Positions 16,735-23,620 of a stretch of 64,000 bases of DNA are shown piece by piece. Made by a program: the position numbers and the translations under genes. The notes beneath the pieces were generated by a model, which worked only from the letters and a program-made list of their open reading frames with translations, made no database searches and was not told the origin of the DNA. The stretch comes from Microcystis aeruginosa FD4 (GTDB lineage: Bacteria; Cyanobacteriota; Cyanobacteriia; Cyanobacteriales; Microcystaceae), in the NCBI RefSeq assembly GCF_009792235.1, contig NZ_CP046973.1:2604001-2668000 (forward strand), given 5' to 3'. Positions within the stretch are counted from its first letter, which is position 1, and the number at the start of each line of letters is the position of its first letter.

Positions 16735-17637
16735 ATGCCCAATCAAGGTTGGATTTATCGAGATAAAATTAGCAAAAATCAGGCAGGATTAAGCTTATTA
16801 GCTTACTATACGGGCAAATATCCCCATTCTAGTCCAGAAGAATGGCTCGATCGCATTTTATCAGGAGCAATTCTAGTCAATGGTCGTCCCGCTTCCCCCG
16901 ATACAGTCTTAGAAATCGGGCAGCAATTGACCTATCAGCGCCCGCCTTGGACAGAACCGGATGTACCGCTCTTTTTTGAGGTACTCTACGAGGATGCCGA
17001 GGTGTTAGTGGTGGCGAAACCTTCGGGATTACCCGTGTTAGCGGGGGGTGGATTTCTCGAACATACTCTTATCCATCTGGTACATCAGCATTATCCCGAT
17101 GTCACTCCCTATCCAATTCATCGTCTTGGTCGCGGCACTTCGGGCATAGTCTTAATGGCTAAATCAAAGCCCGCTAGAGCTAAATTGAGTCAACAGATGC
17201 GAGAGGGGAAAATTACCAAAATATATCGAGCTTTAGTTGGTCGGGGTGACATACCAGATAATTTTACTATTAATCAAGCGATCGGGAAAATCGCCCATCC
17301 CATTTTAGGCTACATTTACGGTGCGAACGCAGATGGGTTATCGGCCCGCAGTGATGGTCGAGTCTTAAAAAAACATCCCGATAGTACCCTATTAGCAGTA
17401 CAAATTTTTACAGGCAGACCCCATCAAATTCGCATTCATCTGGCCTTTTTTGGCTATCCTTTAATCGGTGATCGATTGTATGGTCTGGGAGGATTACCGC
17501 GACCGGATGCAGTCCCGGGAGATTGTGGTTATTATCTCCATGCCAATCAAATCGTTTTTAATCATCCCAGTACAGGCAAAACAATCCCTATTTCCTGTCA
17601 GGCCCCACCAGAATTAGAGATACTAAATCCTGTTTAA
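16735..17637 (+). CDS. RluA-family pseudouridine synthase-like protein lacking the usual catalytic Asp
   Basis: 300 residues. An S4-like N-terminal region (EEWLDRILSGAILVNGRP, about 35-55) precedes an RluA-type catalytic fold: VLVVAKPSGLPVLAGGG near 91, then HRLGRGTSGIVLMAKS from His129, IYRALVGRG, and GRPHQIRIHLAFFGYPLIGDRLYG near 230. In RluA enzymes the motif is HRLDxxTSG and its Asp is the nucleophile; here the codon is GGT, Gly132. I recall some plant relatives with HRLGRGTSG, so this may be a conserved subfamily rather than a mutation. Activity is therefore uncertain. A dispersed repeat supplies the last codons and stop. The ATG directly follows a minisatellite. Confidence 0.85.
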   Translation: MPNQGWIYRDKISKNQAGLSLLAYYTGKYPHSSPEEWLDRILSGAILVNGRPASPDTVLEIGQQLTYQRPPWTEPDVPLFFEVLYEDAEVLVVAKPSGLPVLAGGGFLEHTLIHLVHQHYPDVTPYPIHRLGRGTSGIVLMAKSKPARAKLSQQMREGKITKIYRALVGRGDIPDNFTINQAIGKIAHPILGYIYGANADGLSARSDGRVLKKHPDSTLLAVQIFTGRPHQIRIHLAFFGYPLIGDRLYGLGGLPRPDAVPGDCGYYLHANQIVFNHPSTGKTIPISCQAPPELEILNPV

Positions 17638-17682
17638 AAAGTATAGGAGAGTGGGAAGTGGGGGGAAACAATCCATAACTGG

Positions 17683-17802
17683 GTTTTTAAGGTTGGATTG
17701 GCAAACGTTTCGCACCACCTTTACCAATATTAGCTCCGGGGTGAATCTCGATGCCCGTGAAGATGCGGCCAAAATGCGCGAGAAAGCGGGGGAAAAAGGG
17801 TA
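17683..17802 (+). pseudogene. C-terminal coding remnant, family unknown
   Basis: A frame reading FLRLDWQTFRTTFTNISSGV then NLDAREDAAKMREKAGEKG and a TAA stop. The composition is protein-like, and it has no start codon or upstream part, so it looks like the 3' scrap of a lost gene. I do not recognise the family. Confidence 0.35.
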
Positions 17803-17945
17803 ATTTTCTTTGATGGAGCCAATGGGCGACCCGGTGTAAAGGTTACAGCCTTTGAAAACCCCTTTTTGAAAAATTTCCAATTTCCTTAATCATGCTTGCT
17901 ACCAATAATGTGTTAATTTAGATACAGAATTGAATTCCGTGACAG

Positions 17946-17987
17946 CACTGGGGTAGCGAAAAGCGCTCGCTCCAGTTTTTTTATCAT
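17946..17987 (+). terminator. Probable intrinsic terminator
   Basis: An imperfect GC-rich hairpin, ACTGGGGTAGCG against CGCTCGCTCCAGT with an AAAAG loop, followed by seven T. It lies about 310 bp after the RluA-like gene and may belong to a lost gene. Confidence 0.6.
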
Positions 17988-18002
17988 CGGTTAGTCGAGA
18001 AT

Positions 18003-18083
18003 TAATAGCAAGGTCGAGAAGGTCGTCACCGACCTCCTCTCCCATTCAGAACTGTACATGAGATTTTTACCTCATACGGCTCC
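18003..18083 (-). mobile_element. Group II intron remnant (domains V and VI only)
   Basis: On the - strand, 18082 to 18049 is exactly 34 nt, reads GAGCCGTATGAGG at its 5' side and CTCATGTACAGTTC at its 3' side, and folds as domain V with the two-base bulge and the AGC triad kept. A second stem, AGGTCG-GTGA-CGACCT, follows at about 18015-18036 and fits domain VI. No intron-encoded reverse transcriptase is present upstream, so this is a 5'-truncated relic. The exact 3' splice end is not certain. Confidence 0.7.
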
Positions 18084-18213
18084 TAGTTTGACTGTTCCAT
18101 TGTTAAGGCATTGAGATTGACATCCTCACCGCAACAAAGCCTGAAACTCCTGAGTCGGAGACTCCTGACTCCTAACCCCACCAACAAACTTTTTTAGCAA
18201 ACCCTAATTGCTC

Positions 18214-19641
18214 TTAGACCTCGGCACTGAGATGTTCCCCCAGATGAACGGTTTTCACCCATTTTAAACGTTTAGGACGCAAAGCCATCCGCAGGCTGAC
18301 ACTGGGAATAATAATAAACCAGTGCATCATATAAATCATGCCGCGAATGGTTTGAGCAAGGATGTCTAAACCGAGAGCAAAAGTGAATTTTTTACCCGTA
18401 TTAACTCGGATTAATCCTGTCACCATTCCCCAGACAGAAAGGGAAAGAGCTAAACCAGTTAAAGGAGTTAAAATCGGGGCTTGATGACGAGTAATAGTGA
18501 TTAAAAGATCGGGAATAGCGGCCGCAGGTAAGATATATTGAACGATCAAAAAAGCAATTAAATCAAACTTTTTCGGCCAAGGCATGGGAGACTTTAAAAT
18601 TGCTTTCCAATAGTCGAGATAACGCTGAAAACCACCTTCGGCCCAACGATTGCGCTGATGCCATAAAGCGATCGCAGTTGTCACCCCTTCTTCCGCTACT
18701 GCGGGAAAATTTAAGATATTAATTTTCCAATTATCGATATGGAGACGAATAGTTAAATCAAGATCGTCGGTGATCGTTTGTTCATTCCAACCCCCGCAAC
18801 GATTTAAGGCACTACGACGGACAAATTGACCATTTCCGCGCAATTCTCCGATCCCTCCCACCGCAATCCGTTGCTGTTGGAAACAGCTATCAAAGATCAT
18901 TTCTACCGCTTGTCCTTTTGTCCAGAAGTTTTCGGCGGCATTGGCGATCGCTTTTCGCACCTGTACCGCACCCACTTCTCGAGTGTCGAACATCGGCACG
19001 ACATGACGCAGTAAATCGGAGGATAATCCCGCATCCGCATCGAATACGCCGATAATTTCCCCGTTAGTCAGGGATAAAACCTGATTCAAGGCGCCAGATT
19101 TGCCACCTCCGGCATTAGCAGGACGATGGAGAATTTTTAATTGGGGATATTCTAAAGCAAGGCGATCGAGAATTGCACCGGTGTTATCGGTGCTATAGTC
19201 ATCGACGATCCAGACTTCTAACTTATCTTGGGGATAGTCTAGATGACAGAGATAATTAACCAGCTTCGTGATTACGGTTTCTTCATTTTTGGCCGCTACT
19301 AAGAGGGAAACCCTGGGGACAGAGGTTAAATCCCAATCTGGTAAAGGAATTGGTGGCGTTTCTGGTTTCGTGAACAGCAGCCGCAAAGCTTGCGCCGATA
19401 GTACCATAGTTAGGGCGATAATTGCCCAATAACCCCAACTCAGCCAATGAAGTGCGATAATTATTGTCCAGATCGCCATGAGGCTAAAAGCCGCTTTCTG
19501 TCTGCGTCCCGATCGGCCTTGAAAAATTTCGCTCCTAAATTCCTCCTCCTCGTCTTCGGGATCGGACCAGTCAGATAGGAGGGAACCAATCGGGTCTAAT
19601 TCTTCGTTATCATCCTCTCGCGACCAATAATTTTCTGCCAT
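18214..19641 (-). CDS. mgdA: GT2 glycosyltransferase, probable monoglucosyldiacylglycerol synthase
   Basis: 475 residues. An acidic N-terminus (EEEE near residue 37) precedes two membrane segments (about 52-90). The GT2 catalytic core shows VDDYSTDNTG, the metal-binding DADAGLS, GNGQFVRRSAL, TDDLDL and the QRNRWAEGG acceptor motif (QxxRW type). Three to four C-terminal membrane segments follow. Length, acidic start and layout agree with my memory of Synechocystis Sll1377, the enzyme that glucosylates diacylglycerol in the first step of thylakoid galactolipid synthesis. A generic processive polysaccharide synthase is the alternative. Probably located in membranes. Confidence 0.75.
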   Translation of the reverse strand: MAENYWSREDDNEELDPIGSLLSDWSDPEDEEEEFRSEIFQGRSGRRQKAAFSLMAIWTIIIALHWLSWGYWAIIALTMVLSAQALRLLFTKPETPPIPLPDWDLTSVPRVSLLVAAKNEETVITKLVNYLCHLDYPQDKLEVWIVDDYSTDNTGAILDRLALEYPQLKILHRPANAGGGKSGALNQVLSLTNGEIIGVFDADAGLSSDLLRHVVPMFDTREVGAVQVRKAIANAAENFWTKGQAVEMIFDSCFQQQRIAVGGIGELRGNGQFVRRSALNRCGGWNEQTITDDLDLTIRLHIDNWKINILNFPAVAEEGVTTAIALWHQRNRWAEGGFQRYLDYWKAILKSPMPWPKKFDLIAFLIVQYILPAAAIPDLLITITRHQAPILTPLTGLALSLSVWGMVTGLIRVNTGKKFTFALGLDILAQTIRGMIYMMHWFIIIPSVSLRMALRPKRLKWVKTVHLGEHLSAEV

Positions 19642-19852
19642 AATCGACTCAGGTTAAGTAACTGTTCCAGTAGAAGCTTATTTCTTGCTTTATTTTACCG
19701 AAAATTGTTAAAATTTTTAACGGAATCTTAAGTTTTTTCGGGAAAGAAACCCCATTTTTTCAGGCTATTGGTTCCTTTTTCCCGATAAATGCGCTTTTTC
19801 GGCTAAGATTGCTTTGTTTACATTCGTTGAGAAAATTTAACATTTATCCCCT

Positions 19853-21088
19853 ATGTCAAACCTGCTCCTCTGTGTCGGACTGATTTGTGGCTCAATTATT
19901 TGGGTGGAGATCGTGCGTGATTGCTATCATGCTCTGGCCCACCATTGGCAGCCCCTTTATCGTCTGCACGTCTGGCATCATCGGGTTTTTCGTCCCGATC
20001 TGTCGGTCATGAGCGAGGAAATTTATCGCAAGGCGCACTGGTACAATGATGTACCAGAGGCCTTGGTCATGTTGGCTTCTAGTGTTTTACCTGTACTACT
20101 GGCCTACTCTTGGGGGTTCGATCGCCCTTGGTTGGGTTGGTTAGGATCGCTTTATACTTTGGCTTTTCTCAGTACGGCGATCGGTCGAGGTTTAGGTATG
20201 GCAAATCTGGACGAATTAACCGATTTAACCCATCGTCCGGGGCAATTTGAGAGTTTACCGGCTCCATGGCGCGTTAATCGTACCTACCACTGGCGACACC
20301 ATTTTGATAACCAAAAGGCTTATTATTGTGGAACTTTCACCTTTATGGATAAATTGATGGGGACGGCACTTTCTCTCAAGGGTAAAACGATCGCCATTAC
20401 CGGAGCGAATGGAACTTTAGGGCGATCGCTGTTAAAGTACCTACAACTGAAGGGAGCCAAGGTGATCGCGCTCACTTCCGGGGAGAATGCGATCGCTATT
20501 GAAATTAACGGCGAATCCCTACCTGTAAAAACCGTAAAATGGCAAATCGGTGAAGAAACGCAACTTGAGAACCTATTTAAGTCTGTAGATATACTGATTT
20601 TAAATCACGGCGTTAATGTCCACGGCCAAAGAACCCCAGAAGCGATCGAATTAGCCTACCAAGTGAATACTTTTTCGGTCTGGCGTTTAATGGAATTATT
20701 CTTCAAAACTGTCCGCACTAACGAGCAAATTGCCCGCAAGGAAGTCTGGGTGAATACCTCGGAAGCAGAGGTTAATCCTGCCTTTAGTCCCCTCTACGAA
20801 CTCAGTAAACGAGCGATCGGTGATCTGATTACCCTGCGTCGTTTAGATGCTCCCTGTGTGGTGAGAAAGCTAATTCTTGGCCCTTTTAAGAGTAATTTAA
20901 ATCCTGTGGGTATTATGTCCGCTGATTGGGTGGCTAAACAGATTATCAAGGCGGTACAAAGAGATAGCCGCAATGTTATTATTACTATTAATCCCTTGAC
21001 TTTTATCACCTTTCCAATTAAGGAATTCTCTGTTTCTACTTACTTAAAATTATTTACTCGTTCCCCAAAAAATCGGGAAAATACCTAA
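19853..21088 (+). CDS. Sterol desaturase-like / short-chain dehydrogenase fusion
   Basis: 411 residues in two halves. Residues 1-165 form a membrane-bound fatty-acid-hydroxylase-like domain with histidine clusters HALAHHW, HVWHHRVF and YHWRHHFDN and two or three hydrophobic segments; such histidines bind a di-iron centre. From about 178 an SDR domain begins with the NAD(P)-binding TGANGTLGRS, continues with LILNHGVN (NNAG-like) and ends with a YELSK catalytic Tyr-Lys pair near 318. I recall this fusion as conserved in cyanobacteria, with unknown substrate (lipid or carotenoid oxidation is possible). It is transcribed away from mgdA, sharing a 210-bp promoter gap. Confidence 0.85.
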   Translation: MSNLLLCVGLICGSIIWVEIVRDCYHALAHHWQPLYRLHVWHHRVFRPDLSVMSEEIYRKAHWYNDVPEALVMLASSVLPVLLAYSWGFDRPWLGWLGSLYTLAFLSTAIGRGLGMANLDELTDLTHRPGQFESLPAPWRVNRTYHWRHHFDNQKAYYCGTFTFMDKLMGTALSLKGKTIAITGANGTLGRSLLKYLQLKGAKVIALTSGENAIAIEINGESLPVKTVKWQIGEETQLENLFKSVDILILNHGVNVHGQRTPEAIELAYQVNTFSVWRLMELFFKTVRTNEQIARKEVWVNTSEAEVNPAFSPLYELSKRAIGDLITLRRLDAPCVVRKLILGPFKSNLNPVGIMSADWVAKQIIKAVQRDSRNVIITINPLTFITFPIKEFSVSTYLKLFTRSPKNRENT

Positions 21089-21111
21089 CTATTGATCAAG
21101 TTACAGGGTTT

Positions 21112-21230
21112 CTAATCAAATGGTGAGCAGCAGAAGTTATTAAAAGAGGGCGAATGCAATTCGCCCCTACAATAACATTATCGCGCCAATGGACCGTGGT
21201 CAGTGAGTTTATCGAACTGCGTGCGCCCAA
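21112..21230. repeat. Partial copy of the TACCATTTTT-type MITE interior
   Basis: GGTGAGCAGCAGAAGTT, AGAGGGCGAATGCAATTCGC and CCCCTACAATAA match the interior of the elements at 33638-33879 and 37463-37675. Terminal repeats are missing here, so it is a fragment. Confidence 0.75.
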
Positions 21231-21260
21231 AAAATGTTAGGGGCCGATTGTCTCGGAGTC

Positions 21261-21311
21261 TCGGAGTCTCCCCAAAACGAAAACCTCATACCCCACCATT
21301 AAGATAACTGC
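21261..21311. repeat. 51-bp direct repeat, left copy
   Basis: GGAGTCTCCCCAAAACGAAA followed by ACCTCATACC and ATTAAGATAACTGC recurs at 22833-22885 in the same orientation with a few changes. The two copies bracket the oxidoreductase and membrane-protein genes. Confidence 0.85.
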
Positions 21312-21329
21312 TATCAGCCTGATTTATCC

Positions 21330-22274
21330 TTAATCGGGGATCAAGACTATTTTTCCGCGCACTCTTTCCGATTCACTATAATTATGAGCTTCTACCACCT
21401 GGGAAAAAGTATAGGTGCGATCGATTCTAACAGTTAATTTTCCCGATTCGATCGCTTCTTTGAGAAATTGCCAGTCAGACGCTTGTGCTTGAGCAAAAAA
21501 TATCAGTTTCCCTTTTTGGGGCAACCAAGCACCGAGATAATTTAAGAGGATAATCCCTGGATTTGGTAGGGTGGTTATATAGGTTCCTTGAGGTTTTAAA
21601 AGCTGACGACAGTGCCAAAAAGAAGACTTAGCCACAGCATCGAAGATTATATCATATTTATGCTCAGTTTTTCTCCAATTTTCTTGGGTATAATCTATAA
21701 CTTTATCTGCTCCTAAAGAGGTGACATAATCGATATTTTTACTACTACAAACTCCATCTACTTGCGCGGAGAAAATTTTCCCTATCTGCACGGCAAAGCT
21801 ACCCACTCCTCCCGATGCACCATTAACTAAAATCCGATTTCCTGCTTGAATATTGCCAAAATCGCGCAAGACTTGCAAAGCGGTAGAAGCAGCCAAAGGA
21901 GTGGCGGCAGCTTCAATAAAACTCTGATTATGCGGTTTTTTAACTAACAGGGAAGCGGGAATAATTGCATATTCAGCATAGGTTCTACCCGGCAATTGAT
22001 TGAGAAAACCAAAAACCTCATCTCCGATCTGAAATTGTTCCACCTGACTACCTTTTTCAACGATAATTCCCCCATAATCAAAACCTAATTGCAGGGGAAA
22101 CTTATTACCTGTGGCTATTTTGAGCATTCCCCGACGAATCTTCCAATCAATCGGATTAATTCCCGCTGCCATAATCTTAATTAAGACTTCTTTCGCTTGG
22201 GGAATTGGCTTTTCTATTTCTGTGTATTGGAGAACATTACTATCGCCATAGCGATTAATGATAATAGCTTTCAT
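21330..22274 (-). CDS. Zinc-independent MDR oxidoreductase (quinone-oxidoreductase-like)
   Basis: 314 residues from ATG 22274 (MKAIIINRYGDSNVLQYTEI); an upstream ATG at 22340 overlaps the preceding gene and is rejected. It shows the medium-chain dehydrogenase layout: a GroES-like N-terminal half with GINPIDWKIRRG and QIGDEVFGF, and a Rossmann half with NGASGGVGSFAVQIGK for NADPH. Cysteine zinc ligands of alcohol dehydrogenases are absent. Members reduce quinones or enones, so the substrate stays open. It starts 2 bp after the stop of the membrane-protein gene, so the two are cotranscribed. Confidence 0.88.
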   Translation of the reverse strand: MKAIIINRYGDSNVLQYTEIEKPIPQAKEVLIKIMAAGINPIDWKIRRGMLKIATGNKFPLQLGFDYGGIIVEKGSQVEQFQIGDEVFGFLNQLPGRTYAEYAIIPASLLVKKPHNQSFIEAAATPLAASTALQVLRDFGNIQAGNRILVNGASGGVGSFAVQIGKIFSAQVDGVCSSKNIDYVTSLGADKVIDYTQENWRKTEHKYDIIFDAVAKSSFWHCRQLLKPQGTYITTLPNPGIILLNYLGAWLPQKGKLIFFAQAQASDWQFLKEAIESGKLTVRIDRTYTFSQVVEAHNYSESERVRGKIVLIPD

Positions 22275-22276
22275 AA

Positions 22277-22663
22277 TTAAGAAAAAAGTTGATAAAATAG
22301 TAGGGGAGCAAAAGTAATGATCAGGAGAACAAAAATCCAAACTCGTCCCGCTAAAAGATTATAATCTTGCCCTAATCTTGACCAAGAGTGACCGGCGATA
22401 AAATGACCGAACAGAAACTCAAAACCCACTGTTAATACTAACCAAATTAAACCGATAGTAATTGCTTGACCAGAGGATTCTAGACCACAAAAATAGACAA
22501 GAGTGCCAATATAAAGGCTAAAAAAGAGGATTCCCGTCAGGGTAGAAATTTGATGAGCGCGCAGTTCATCGAGATATTTTCCGTAGGTGCTTTCCCTGAG
22601 AATACCGTTACTAATTCCTATTACGATCATCGGGAGCCATGCAACAATGTAGCGACTAATCAT
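22277..22663 (-). CDS. Small membrane protein, unknown function
   Basis: 128 residues with about four transmembrane segments (roughly 3-20, 38-58, 66-84 and 107-125). Charged RESTYGKYLDELRAHQ lies in the first loop and GHFIAGHSWSRLGQDYN in the last. I do not recognise a named family. The stop codon is 2 bp before the oxidoreductase ATG, so the two form an operon, and together they are flanked by 51-bp direct repeats. Confidence 0.75.
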   Translation of the reverse strand: MISRYIVAWLPMIVIGISNGILRESTYGKYLDELRAHQISTLTGILFFSLYIGTLVYFCGLESSGQAITIGLIWLVLTVGFEFLFGHFIAGHSWSRLGQDYNLLAGRVWIFVLLIITFAPLLFYQLFS

Positions 22664-23089
22664 AAGTTGTTGGTTTAGAACTCGCTCTAATTTGGATTAT
22701 ATACTGCAGCTGCTCTGGGAAAATCTGTCAAGGCAAGAGAAAAAGACAAAAATTGCATTTATCCGATTAATTGGCCATTTTTCTAGTTACGGCGTTTCTC
22801 ATAAAGATGAAGTATAACCTGATCGGGTATCGTCTTGGAGTCTCCCCAAAACGAAAACCTCATACCTCACTATTAAGATAACTGCCATAAGTTAGGACAA
22901 GGGGTGACAGTAGGGTAAATTGTTAATTTTTTTGGTAATTCAGCTATATTATCCTAAAAATGTCACACTAGAGGTAGGGGATCGTCAACTATCAGTCAAC
23001 AGCTTTCAGCAATTTTCTGCTATTTCCCCGGGGTATTGCTGGCAATGGTTTTTATCCCTGAGCTTATCTGCTATCGAGGAGGCAATTCT
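22664..23089. other. Intergenic region with right copy of the 51-bp repeat
   Basis: Divergent promoter region for the membrane-protein operon and the universal stress gene. It contains the direct repeat at 22833-22885. GAGGAGG at 23074-23080 is a strong ribosome site that fixes the stress-protein start at 23090. No other gene is seen. Confidence 0.65.
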
Positions 23090-23620
23090 ATGAATAATAC
23101 GGAAACAATCTCAGTCGATCGAGATACCAACAAACTCTATAATAAAATTCTCGTGGCTGTGGATTATCAAGATGTCACTCCAGAGGTATTGAATACGGCT
23201 ATCCTCTTAGCGAAAACCTACGCTAGTGAGTTGCGGATTATTTATAGTCTATCTAAACCTTTGACTCCCTACACGGAAACTTTTATTTATGGTAATCTGA
23301 TCGGTTATGGTGGCGGTTATCCCCCCGATATGATCGCCTTAGAACAACAAATCACCGAAGAAATGCAGGCGGAATTACAAGCTTGGTTAAACGGTTTAGT
23401 CGATCGAGCTAAGGAAGATAATATCACAGCCCGGGCTGATTATTATATTGGTGATCCGGGACAGAAAATTTGTCAAGTTGCCCAGCAAGAGGGGATAGAT
23501 TTAATTATTGTTGGTCGTCACGGTCGATCGGGTTTATCTGAGTTAATCTTAGGTAGTGTCAGTAATTATGTGGTGCATCATGCTCCCTGTTCAGTTTTGG
23601 TGGTACAAATTACTCATTAA
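23090..23620 (+). CDS. Universal stress protein (UspA family)
   Basis: 176 residues from ATG 23090, chosen because GAGGAGG precedes it by ten bases; an earlier ATG at 23036 lacks such a site. The fold begins KILVAVDYQDVTPEVLNTA and ends with the ATP-binding loop GRHGRSGLSELILGSVSNYV followed by HHAPCSVLVV, matching G-2x-G-9x-G-S. ATP binding is therefore likely. The role in stress is inferred from the family. Its last 11 bases overlap the end of comEC on the other strand. Confidence 0.92.
   Translation: MNNTETISVDRDTNKLYNKILVAVDYQDVTPEVLNTAILLAKTYASELRIIYSLSKPLTPYTETFIYGNLIGYGGGYPPDMIALEQQITEEMQAELQAWLNGLVDRAKEDNITARADYYIGDPGQKICQVAQQEGIDLIIVGRHGRSGLSELILGSVSNYVVHHAPCSVLVVQITH

Larger units (their letters stand above)
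17638..18213. other. Intergenic region with fragments of mobile and coding DNA
   Basis: It contains, in order, a short coding remnant (17683-17802), a copy of the AATTTAGATACAGAATT leader (about 17917), a probable terminator (17946-17987), the 3' end of a group II intron (about 18003-18083) and a reversed MITE-end unit (18168-18204). No intact gene is visible. Confidence 0.75.

Noticed and set aside
17623..17880. 85-codon - strand frame
   Set aside because: It lies antisense to a better coding remnant on the + strand and contains repeat-derived sequence.
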